Both the position numbers and the translations under genes were made by a program. This document shows positions 20,815 through 30,889 of a DNA stretch of 30,889 nucleotides, piece after piece. Source of the DNA: Phallusia fumigata. Lineage: Eukaryota; Chordata; Ascidiacea; Phlebobranchia; Ascidiidae. Numbering within the stretch: the first letter of the stretch is position 1; every line of letters begins with the position of its first letter. The notes under the pieces are model-generated. The model was not told the DNA's origin. It was given only the letters and a program-made list of their open reading frames with translations, and did not search any database. The stretch spans positions 1 to 30,889 of the forward strand of contig QXVZ01009643.1 in NCBI GenBank assembly GCA_008931825.1, written 5' to 3'.

Positions 20815-23193
20815 ATTATAGCTTCAAAAACTATTATTGGGTTATACTGCTTTACCACCATGCAGATGTCCCGGATTTCCGATGAAGATTTGGCAGCTTC
20901 GTTCCTCGGTATGATTTTACCACATGGTGCGTAAGTGCGATTTTGGCCCTTCGCTGTGTTTAAGCAATATACGGCGAGAAGGTGTTTGCAACGTTCCAAC
21001 CACAAATAGGTTTATCCCTGACCCACACTGCGTTTCAACTGTGTATCGCAGTAATCCGGACAAAAGCGCATCTTGTTGTTGACTGGGGGCTTACGAGACG
21101 CGTGACGCTTCTCAGTCACAACAAGGAAACCGCGGAGCAGGAGAGACAGGGATGGTTGCATGCACGACTTTCTCGCGTCGGAGTCGAGCCAAGTTCTTGC
21201 ACAGTTATGACTTTGCAGTTCCCCGTTTCACACCCAATCGTGAGTGGCGAATTGTTGGGACGTGGCATCGGCAGGCGATCTGCTGCCAAATAGCCGCGCA
21301 TTGCTTCCCTGGGAAAACGCCGATTCGCCGGGTTCGTGCAAGGACACTCAAGGTTGAGATACATTGATGCTGAAGGCCTCTAAAAATGTTTCCGGTCGGT
21401 TTGCAATTCCTTTCGATTCATTGGTTTTACGGCGAAAAAGGGAATCGGCAAGTATGTTATTTTAAGGTCTAGACGTCTCATAAATATGCAGTTGTAAATT
21501 GATGGCGCGGTGCGGTTTTATACGTCAACAAGATATGTACACCACAAAATATGTATACAAACCCAATTCCGTGCTTTTCAGGGAATAAACGCATGTTTGT
21601 TTTCTCAATATAGTGGCTATCAGTGATCCTCAAACACAAGGTTAGCATATGATCAATATTGTTTTTCCAAAACATATGGTTCTAAGTAACGGCTGGTTTG
21701 TACAACACAACTGTACTGCATAGTGTTTGGCCTTTATTCGGAAACTAAAAAAGTATATTTGATTTTTATCTGCAAACTTTGTCAGGTGTGTACCCCCAAA
21801 AACATACAGCTTGTCAAGCGTTTCCCAATTTCTATCTTTATTCACTAACAGCAGTCGCTCCAACCTTGATCAAATATCATTGCCTTCGGGGGGTTACGGA
21901 GGCAGCACTCTCTCCGATCTTATCAATAGAGGATTAGGCTCACAAGCTGCAATCCTGAAGGCAATCGGACGCCGTCGTGACCTTCGATTTTGCACAGGAG
22001 AAGATGCTAGCTGGACCAGGCGTTGACCTTGCGAAGTCCGCTGCCGATAGATCGGGTCCAGGCAGCGAGTTTTAAGGTTCGGGAAAAGACTGACTCGATA
22101 TGTCAACACGTCGAGGTTCAAGTACTCATAAGAAAGCCGAACGGGAAGCATTCAAATTCGCGAAGTCTGTAAGTCTGAGCCCTGTGACCTTCTCTATAGC
22201 AGGCGTGTGTAGCAAGAAGCGTACCGCAAAGGCGAAAAGGGTTTACGAGACAATATGGAATATTGGCCGACTTTGAAAGATTTATAGTTTAAAGTTTATT
22301 TTGCGCCGCCAGGACGGTTAATTGGACTTCACGCAATGTTTCATCGGGCTCAAAGATGGGCCCAATCCTGATTAATAGTCTGTAAGCAGTCGCGATACAA
22401 GATCAAGAGCAGTCAACGCAAGTGAATTTATGAAATAATGAGACGTTAAGGCTTTGAATATTAACAACGCGCAAGGTGTTTATTGTAGGCCATTAATCAC
22501 CAGGATACGGATAGCGCAGTCAACAAAGATTGTTTGTAGGATTGTGAACACGTTGGCCCTGGTAGGCGCCTTTGTGTTGGGTAGCCCGCTTGTTCGTGCA
22601 CAACGTGGCCTTGGGATTTAGTGTGATGAAGTTGTAGATAATCTCATGACAGCAAATTAGGTTTATGTCTCGCGTCGGTCGGGCTGGGCGGGCCAAAACG
22701 CAAGCTGCGTGGTTCCGCGGGCGCTGATCGCAATTAACGAGAGTCTGCGCTGACCTTGAGACGAGGGAGAAACTCTTGGCGCCGCAATTTGTTCAGTTAA
22801 GACTCAGTCCATGTTATGATCGGATGATCCCTGCATCACAACAATCCGGAACTGCCGTTGCGGCAGGGTGGCCTAACGAGCCTTTTACCACAAGCCTTAT
22901 GCCTACACACACACGCGCTTTACTATAACCTAGATATAACCGCAGTACCTGTATGAATTCCTACATGCATAATCGCTGGTCATCGCGTATCACCGAGTGT
23001 TTACGGTCATTTGCGAAATCCATACGCTGCATGCTTTGCCAGCATGTGAGGCGACAGTAAAGCAGCGGATTAGGCGCGGACACCGATAAAGCTTTGTTGT
23101 GCGTGCGTCAGACGAACCACGGATCCTGCGCAAACCGAGGCAAGAATTTGCACCGGAGAGCCACGTAACACGACCGAGCAACTTCGAGCTCGC
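20815..23193. other. intergenic DNA, mixed composition, no recognisable gene
   Basis: 20815-21000 may still be part of the element that carries the ribozyme. 21000-21470 and 21870-23193 are CpG-rich, with short frames on both strands. 21470-21860 is an AT-rich island, including CAGTGATCCTCAAAC near 21620, which resembles a single hAT end without a partner. Nothing else can be supported. Confidence 0.45.
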
Positions 23194-23772
23194 GACCTAC
23201 CACAGTCAAGTTGTTGCGTAAATAAATTGGCAATAAAATATCCCGTCCGCCCGCCCGATTTGCCGATACCCGCTGACGTCAATCAGGTTGTGTCCGGATT
23301 AGTGAAGTTTTCGCTGTAAACTCGCAGAATGCACGGGTGTGCGTTTATTCTCAATGGGAAAGAACACAAAATTGGCCAAGTCTTCATCCGATCAGGCATT
23401 TTTGCGATGACAATGAAACAGTATAACCCACTGTTTAGTTTTGTGGCCGGTAATGGCACGACATTTAAATTTAACCAGTCAANGACCTACCACAGTCAAG
23501 TTGTTGCGTAAATAAATTGGCAATAAAATATCCCGTCCGCCCGCCCGATTTGCCGATACCCGCTGACGTCAATCAGGTTGTGTCCGGATTAGTGAAGTTT
23601 TCGCTGTAAACTCGCAGAATGCACGGGTGTGCGTTTATTCTCAATGGGAAAGAACACAAAATTGGCCAAGTCTTCATCCGATCAGGCATTTTTGCGATGA
23701 CAATGAAACAGTATAACCCACTGTTTAGTTTTGTGGCCGGTAATGGCACGACATTTAAATTTAACCAGTCAA
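23194..23772. repeat. 289-bp contig overlap around the n at 23483 (23194-23482 = 23484-23772)
   Basis: The copies look identical at an offset of 290, with the n exactly between. The overlap duplicates a CRE-like site and the candidate small frame, which should each be counted once. Confidence 0.92.
23226..23281 (+). promoter_or_regulatory. promoter-like cluster: ATTGG, GC-rich box and perfect CRE
   Basis: Within 56 bp are ATTGG (23226-23230, an inverted CCAAT), the run CCGTCCGCCCGCCCG (a possible Sp1/KLF site) and the full palindromic CRE TGACGTCA (23274-23281). The candidate small frame starts 47 bp later. The same cluster recurs at 23516-23571 in the overlap copy. Each site alone could be chance; the cluster is suggestive only. 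Confidence 0.3.
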
Positions 23773-23807
23773 ACCCGTACAATGGTGAAGTAGGCAAACC
23801 TACGTAA
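23619..23807 (+). CDS. candidate 62-codon exon or small gene, function unknown
   Basis: An uninterrupted frame of 62 codons with a balanced, protein-like composition (begins MHGCAFILNG, ends EVGKPT). It is preceded directly by CTCGCAG, which could be a splice acceptor, and its last codons overlap CCTAC|GTAAGG, a plausible donor. A promoter-like cluster with a CRE lies upstream. The first part is also at 23329-23482 because of the contig overlap. I recognise no family. It could equally be a chance frame, as many of similar length exist in this region. Confidence 0.2.
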   Translation: MHGCAFILNGKEHKIGQVFIRSGIFAMTMKQYNPLFSFVAGNGTTFKFNQSNPYNGEVGKPT

Positions 23808-26800
23808 GGCTTTTCGTTGTATACCCAGTCTATATCTATTTAGTACTGTAACAGTATCGTCCGTTATGATAGAGAGCAGGACATTGGCACATAAAGAAGT
23901 TATCACATGTGTGGCTTTTAGTTAACGATAAGAAATGTTAAGATAAATAATATCGAAAAAGTTGTATTGGACGTAAAACCCAATCTGAGTTTAAAGATAA
24001 TTCCGAATTTGTGTTAAGGATTCCATTTAACAAGATTAGTATCGTTGATTTCACGATGTACGTAACGGAAGACGCAGTGACGTAATGTGTTTCGAACAAC
24101 ATCCGGAAATTCCGCTGACGCAGTAAATCACTAATCGATACTGGTATTGTTCCGTGCTGCGGTAATTACCGTTGCTTGAACTTGGCAACAAAAAGGGCAA
24201 ATAATCGAATGTACATTTTCGAAACTGTAGAGTGGGGATTAGTTTTTTAATGTCTGCAGCAAACTTTCTGTCTTACCTAAACCCAACGAGCGGATTTCTA
24301 AGTTAGAAACATGAGATCGAATTGTGCAAATCGATTCAAAGTAACCTCTTCGTTTCAACCCCATGGGAACAGTTCCATATAACAAATGGATTCGTAGTTT
24401 CAAACCGGACCGCCACACTCCTCGCAATTGGTTTCAAAACACAACTCGTCGTTTCGCTCCAAAAAACGTCGTGGCCCGAACAACTTTCCGGTCGCGCCTC
24501 GCCGGAGACACGAACGAAGGCCGCGACTTCTCCGGGATGTGCTGAGGGGGGTCGATAGACATGGGACCAAACTGTGCTGGCAGCGAGCCCCGGCGGCTTA
24601 GCCAAACACTGTAATTGAAGGAACGCAATTTTACTGTTAGGAAAGTCGAGCGTGTGTTTTGAGTGCGCGTAATTTGACACGGTACGGATTCGCCTGGGCA
24701 TGTCGCCTTGCCGCTCACCGAGGGACCGCTGCGTTAACAGACAAATGCGTCATCCTTTTTGAGATGCTGCTGCATGAAGTGCGACTGCAGGTCTGTGGGC
24801 ATACCAATGTTTTTGAAGCTAAAACTAAAGAACTTTCTGAAAGATTGTAACATTTGGTTGGTTTTAAACACTTAATTCGGGCTCCATTGTTTGGAAACTT
24901 TCACCGCGTTTTGGTGAATGCTACTTTTGTTTTTCTGTCCACATTTTTTGCTTTTTGTGCTTCCAAGCAGTATCGAGTGGCGCCCCATCAGGCCTAAAAG
25001 GCGAATACTGTAGTGTGCCAAAGCACCAGCCGTGTGTTGTACACAAATGTCGTGGGAAATTCAGGCATGTACCGAGTTTTGGAACAACTTTTTTTCCAAC
25101 TACCTGTTAAATACTAAGAAAAAGGTGATTAAAATTAGCGATTTGAATTTTATTGACGAACAGCCGTCCTGGCTTGGCGAAATTCGATCACTGACGATCG
25201 TACGGGGCGGGGGGCATTCCTGTGTTGCCCAAATGTGATTTTATGGCTGACATTTCGTGTGCGCGATGGGTTCAATGCAAACCAATCGGACTTGGGTGGT
25301 CCGAGAGTGCTGGGGCAACAACATCATACAGCAACTAACTGCAAAGGCATCGCGTTGACAGCGTTGGATCCGCGTCTCTGCCCTCGACGCCCCTTTGTCC
25401 CGTAAGTGGCGCGTTGATGTAAGGCCGCGCGAGTTGTGTTTTACGAAAACACTACTTAAAAAGGAAATGCAATTTACTATCGCACTTTGTGTGGCGATAT
25501 TTCAATGCGAAGTGCGTAGTTGGTCCGGCGTGTGTTATTTCATCCGGCGTGCCTACGAGTTGTTGCACCGCGATTTTCCGCTTGTCTGGATTCGTAACGC
25601 GGCGCAAAGGGTTCGGTAATTCGCTTCCATGCGCGATATTACAACATAATGGGATATGTCTCGCTTAGAGATTATCCCCTGTTGCCGCGTGTCTCCGCGA
25701 ACGAATCGCGGTTTCAGATTGCAGCAAGGTTCTTTGAAATGAACCCACAGCCATTTGCCGCCCTAGCGCGAACTTGGAATTCGATGAAAGTGCCGAGGTG
25801 GCGATAGACGGTCCACAGGGATTCACTTAATGGAGCATCGCCTCTGCAAACTTCGCCGAGGGATTCGTCGCGTACAAGAAGTTTCAATAGAAACAAAACA
25901 TGTTTTGCATCAGAAAGATCACGTATGTTGGGCGAAGACACACTCTACATTTAGAAGCGGAACCTTGGTTAAAAGATGGCGTTTACGAACAGTCTTTAAA
26001 CAACAACAACGTTTTTTTTCTTGGCAATCCTAAACCAAAATGTGAAGTGGTTTTAAACAAGCTACTTTAAACAATTTTCTCGTCTCTTGTTACAAGCGGA
26101 AACTTAAAATGTCCACTGAAGATGCATATTACTATTTAACAAACAATTTTGTTTTGATCACACCAGTTACATTTTTCTGTAACTACCACAGCAAAATCCG
26201 CGATAAATTTCCCGTTTGATCAATTGCGCGTCTGTCATCAAGTAGTTTCATTCATCAGCCCTTGCTTGTAGCGTTCTGTAATCGCAGTGCGTCGTTTATC
26301 CTTTCGAGTCGCCTTTTAATTTTCGCGTGTTTACAGTTTGTTTAAGCGACCGACCCAGCGAAAAGCGCTCAGGCGTCCGCACTTGGCAACGTTGTTTCGA
26401 CTGTCTACACAGCTGCAATGACCCGGATTAGTGGGCCCGTCAACTTGGGGTTGCTCGGGCATGCTGCAGGCTAGGCGGCCATGTTTTCTAAACAGCGAGC
26501 GCCCTTTTACCAACTTTAAGGGGCACTGTGCAAGGGTTGATAGATCAAATGAATATTTGATGCTAAATGTACCGGAATGACTTCAGTAAAGTTGTCGGCC
26601 CGCAAGTAGTCTTGATTGACTTGTTTTTCGCACCATCCGACTTTGGGACAAAGCGCCATCGCGTTCCGTTTCCTGAACAACTAGAGTTTTTCAACGACAA
26701 AATAAACGTAAAGGGTTTGTTTGCGTCGAAGTTATCTGCGATGCCAACGTGTTCGGATATCGTCTTATTGTCCTGCGACCACAGTGTTGTCTCAACGTCA

Positions 26801-27424
26801 GTGTCGAGAGTTTCTATCCATAATCGCATACTTAGCATCGCGACGTCGCACGCCCATGGCCCAATTCAACCTCGTTGAGGTGGGGCTTTGATGCGACCTG
26901 CATCGTCGCCGGAGCTATTGTGGGTGCGCATTGTGTGAGGAGCGTCGGTTGGTGTTTTTATAGCGACTCCCCCGCTCAACTGAATCATTCGCAACGGTCG
27001 GTTGCACCATTAAGCGCCAATGAAACATCACCAGGCGCGGTCACGTGGATGAGGCACTTCGCCCCAATATACGGCAATGGCTCGATCCCGGAAGAGTCCT
27101 TGAAAGGCCTCGTAGCAATACGTCATATCGAGTCTTTTGTTAGACGGAACAAGCTTCCTCACCCTTTATGCCTCCTGCGCTTCACGTTAATTATTTATGG
27201 ATATTATTTCATTCAGTCCCCGTCGCCCAATCGTTTATCCGAAATTTCTCGCCGCTCGTATTTGTGCGGGGCTGGTCCCCGGCCCTTTGTGTGCATCGAC
27301 CTGATTGACATCTCCGCTCCTTTGTCGGCTCTTCTCTCGGGGGATGCTGTAAGTGACTCGTTGAAATTCCTCTGGCGCAAGTCGTGTTTGTATTACGTCC
27401 AGAACCAAGGGTGATCACATATTA
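23808..27424. other. mostly CpG-rich intergenic DNA, no recognisable gene
   Basis: AT-rich at 23800-24240 and 26030-26210, otherwise rich in CpG: 19 CpG in the 180 bases 26821-27000. Contains the longest frame of the right half (26875-27414, 179 codons, plus). That frame has no motif, signal or domain I can recognise and an ordinary ATG context, so I do not call it a gene. No splice-consistent exon chain was found. Confidence 0.5.
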
Positions 27425-27440
27425 TGTGTGTGTGTGTGTA
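27425..27440. repeat. short (TG)n microsatellite
   Basis: About eight TG units followed by TATTATGATGATG. A simple repeat that is possibly length-polymorphic. Confidence 0.8.
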
Positions 27441-30400
27441 TTATGATGATCGAGCGATGAGGATGAGGTGTCTAATGTATGTAAGGGATCGGGCACTGAT
27501 TTGATTTGGATAACCTTTATTTGGTGCATGCAGGATTTTTAAGCTGTTGTTCAAAGAGTTTGAAAAAGGGTCATTCTTTGAGTCTTCCTATAGATTTGCT
27601 TGCATCAGATAAAAATGAAAAATGTTCGGGCACCTTTTAAAAATTTCCGAAGCTTTCGCAAAGGCCTGGGCAATTTACCTTCACGCACCCCAAAAAGCTT
27701 TTGCTATATTTTACGCACACTTGAACGTGAAAACGTTGTTATGACACCTCGCCCTGGCTTTAAGCGCAAGGGTATGCAAGATATACTTCCTTCGCAGCCC
27801 ACTGGCCCGGATCGCTTGTGTACTTCCAATCGGCATCCCGATACTACGGCCTAAAAAAACATCCACGAATTGAAGGGCTCGTATTTCGCAACTGTAACGC
27901 GATCTGCAAAGTATCCAAACCTTCTTGTCCAGAGCGCCGCTTTGGCAATGGATGTTGATACAGGCCGCCGCGAATTGGTTGCCATACGCCCTGACAAATA
28001 TTTGGTCTCCACAAACATATGGCGGTGTATTGATGAGCCGACCTGTGTGATGATTATTGTTTTAGCACTGTAGTTATGGACTGCGTTTCGGGCGCATGCT
28101 TTCATGTGCAACGCAAATGTCATTGAGAACATTCGAGGGTCGTTTGCCGTGGGTCTGTTGAAGTTTCGAATGCACACTCCGGCAAACTCTACGGTGTAGC
28201 TGCATAACGTATTAACGTCGCATAGCTATTTTGGCCTGGTGATTGATTTAGTGCTATTGCGTCCAAGAGATATAAACTCAACTCAAATCAAAAAATACTT
28301 CAGGGCATTGTCAGAAAACTGATACGAAACAGACACACAAAAATAGCATCACAATGGCGGTCCACAGCACCACATCCCGCTGAAGGCAGACAAGCTTCAA
28401 ATCCACTACAAATACTGGCCGAAGCCCGAAGCCAATTTGTCGATAAGTGGCCGACATCTTACCCGAAAACAAACAAACCTACAAGACCTGTAAGCCTGTC
28501 TGGATGCAAAGCGGAGCCATGGAATTGCAGGAAAATAATAAAATCCCACGCAGGGACAATCCATCATCGTGTGCTCGCGTCAGATCGTTTCTTTCATTAA
28601 CGTCGCTTGACGAACCGTCTTGTCGGTTTATATCAAGATACGGCGACACATTAGCGCTGCAAATCGGAAGTTCCGTCTGTCCAGCGCTTGTACACAAGAA
28701 CCAACGTCGACCATCGACATTCTTATGAGCTGAAGTTGTGTTTGTCGACATTGACCCGCCGCTAAACTTGAATGATCGCGTCAAGCGCTCGACTAAGATC
28801 TGACGCGCCGTTGTTTTTGACCGAAATCAGATTAGTCGGTAAAATGGCGCCGATATGTGTGTGACGCATGGCCTATCATCATTAATTCATTGCAACGCTC
28901 GGGGAGTTTGACTCAACGACACACGTGTAAACAAGATTCATACGAATGTCCTTTGTTGTAAGATGCGAAGTTTGTAACTTTTCTCGCGTTGCTGGGTTGT
29001 CAAAACGCGCAAACATGGTGCTGCCCCCCGCGCTCTAACCTTTTTGGGTGTTTTTACTTTGTTTTGCGCATGAAACGCGGCTCATTTATCACTCGTACCT
29101 GGACATAATCTAACCTGAAATCACTCCTGCTTGTGATAGCACTTGTGCATGCCCAAGGTAAGGCCGCCATGAAAGTTTAATGCCCTTGCCAACAGCAGGA
29201 ACAGTTTTTTCTGGCGTCGTTGCAACGCAGGAGCAGAGCAATCGGCGACGGGTCACATGTTCTAATTAGTGAAATGAATCTTTTATGTCCGTCGATTCGG
29301 CCGTACATTTGTGTCGACAGGGACAGTCGCAAATTATCGGTCTGCTTCAGTTTTGAAGGATGAGGCGTGGGTGCTGTGATTTAGGCAAGTGCTGGTCGTA
29401 TCTTTTGGTTGCAAAAATTTGTGCCAGGGTTAAACGGGTAGTGGTGTAAAAAGTACTTTTTAGGAAGATTTAGCGAAGGTTGGCAGTGAACGTGTGATTG
29501 TAAGCGGCAGTCCAAGCACCAACTGAGCTTTGAAGATCTATAAATAATAGAAGGCCATTACAATCTTATTTTCGAAAAGTACCATATTTTATTTTACCTA
29601 TTTGCATCCAATTTGGCGTTTTCCATTCCACACGTAATAGGAGGCCCCGAATATAGTGGATAAGACAAATCATAACTTGGTCACAAAGTCTTTCGTGGCC
29701 AATGCCGGTTTTGAGTAGTTGTCTTAATCCGTATGAATTTCTGGGCTCCAGATAACACTGTTCGCCATTTTCAGGGTAGTCTTACACTTTACCTAACATA
29801 GTTATGCAATTAACAAGTATAGTTTTACATACTCGGTATTCAGTCGAACTCAATGTTTAGATTCACCATACCCAATGGTTGTACCGGCGACAGCGCAAAA
29901 GTTATGATTACACTCAATCCGTCAGTCACACTGGCTTCTCGCTACATCGCCAGATAACTGGTATTTCTGTTTCCGCCCGAAACACGATCGTAGAATCGCG
30001 CGAAGGCCTCTCGTTGCTCGTTCGCCGTCAGCTGAACGTAAACTTGTAAACTCGCGGCCACACCGATTCTCTGGTATTAAGTACTCTGCACTTCTCCTAT
30101 CTGTCCAAGCCGATGAACTGTCAACAAACAGCACTAAGGCGGCATTTCGTGTTCTTAATGAGCGGAGTTGCGATGCACGTTCGATTATGCTGTTGTGTGC
30201 GCGCCGAGTGTTATATTGTCGACAATCTCGTGCGGTTGTGTAATGAATGAGGAGCATTTCTCACTTAGCAGGAGTTTTCAGGCTGGCTGAACGCGGTTGG
30301 CACCTGATTATGCTTGTAGGTGCGATTTTATCTTGTCGTTTTGTTTACCTGTTTTTGCTATAATTAAAACAGTGCTGTATATAACGACCAAAACAATTAA

Positions 30401-30889
30401 CAGGGAAAAATGCATACAGCTTGCCTTTGCCAAGATACATTTTACTATTTTGCTACAACAACAAATCTGTCGTTATTTGCTGAACAAAGTTTTGTCCTTT
30501 CTTGTGTAAGCTTAACAAAAACTCCAAGCAGTTTGTTTGGTTTCCACGACAGGATTTGATTTCGACTCTATTATATATTCACGAAACGAAAAACTTTATT
30601 GGACCTGAAGGACAAATGTTTCGCTAAAAAATCCATTTCATCCCAAAAATATAGTTGCGTGTCGCCTATAAGGGTCAAAAGCGTTTGCTGATTTCGAAAA
30701 AAATCAAAACTAGGATTCTAATATTTTTTTCTATTAATGTTCTATTAATGAAACTCATATAATAAGCTGCCTAACAATGATTTTTTGGACAAAATGGAAA
30801 AGTCAAAAGGTTGATGACAAGCATTTTTTGTGTTTTGTGCAACATAAAAATCGTGCATGTGAAAATCAGATAACGACGTGTATGTGGCC
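27441..30889. other. intergenic DNA to the window end, no recognisable gene
   Basis: CpG-rich up to about 29500 and again at 29880-30300. AT-rich at 29500-29880 and from 30300 to the end, where CpG nearly vanishes. Short basic frames (27600-27854, 28447-28728) show no known domain. A strong donor-like CAAG|GTAAGG at 29154-29163 follows a hydrophobic stretch that has no start codon in frame, so it is not called. No RNA gene or terminal repeat was seen. Confidence 0.5.

Noticed and set aside
21600..21640. Second hAT element starting CAGTGATCCTCAAAC
   Set aside because: Only one end is similar to the hAT consensus; no matching right end was seen downstream and no target duplication could be defined.
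20838..23440. Shared CAGTATAACCCA between the minus strand near 20845 and the plus strand near 23419 as a repeat family
   Set aside because: The match is only 12 bases and the flanks diverge at once. Matches of this size are expected by chance in 30 kb.
26240..26260. Second hammerhead on the minus strand (CTGATGA followed by GAAAC)
   Set aside because: Only two bases separate the core elements, so no stem II can form.
26875..27414. 179-codon open frame as a protein gene
   Set aside because: No domain, signal or family resemblance. The region is GC-balanced and CpG-rich, where frames of this size can occur by chance, and no splice-consistent neighbours were found.
15600..30300. Bacterial contamination as cause of the CpG-rich half
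   Set aside because: No long open frames, operons or bacterial proteins. A eukaryotic-type hAT element and a metazoan-type hammerhead lie within it, and the composition returns to AT-rich at the right end.

Overview
This is a window of animal nuclear DNA from a draft assembly of a strongly polymorphic individual. Genes are split by GT-AG introns, several only 59-113 bp long. The recognisable proteins are BUD23, HMG-CoA lyase, TIMM13, cystinosin and an RS-domain protein, and all align well with their vertebrate counterparts as I know them. Short introns, visible haplotype differences and a CpG-poor gene half beside a CpG-rich half fit a tunicate such as Ciona, but I cannot prove the species from sequence alone.

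Layout. 1-2436: the 3' end of an SR/RS-domain gene (+). 3464-5900: BUD23 (+), present twice only because two contigs overlap. 6030-7244: intronless HMGCL (-). 7681-9682: a three-exon TIMM13 (-) that no long ORF reveals. 10530-15130: cystinosin, CTNS (+), eight or nine exons, divergent from TIMM13 across an 847-bp intergenic region. 15934-30889: about 15 kb without a recognisable protein gene, mostly CpG-rich. It holds a non-autonomous hAT element (18533-18771) and, at 20751-20814, a complete type I hammerhead ribozyme motif. There is also a weak candidate small gene near 23330.

Assembly structure dominates the window. At six single-n positions (2016, 4682, 6861, 10887, 18815, 23483) and one 73-N gap (13517-13589), the sequence after the gap repeats the sequence that ends at the gap. 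These are unmerged ends of overlapping contigs, some carrying allelic differences. They create a false BUD23 tandem duplication, a false in-frame 83-codon duplication in HMGCL, and duplicated exons in CTNS and the SR gene. A single n at 9753 has no such overlap.

The five genes are housekeeping in type: splicing, 18S rRNA methylation, mitochondrial leucine/ketone metabolism, mitochondrial protein import and lysosomal cystine export. I see no functional pathway that links them. The most notable non-coding item is the hammerhead ribozyme, probably a remnant of a Penelope-like element or retrozyme.
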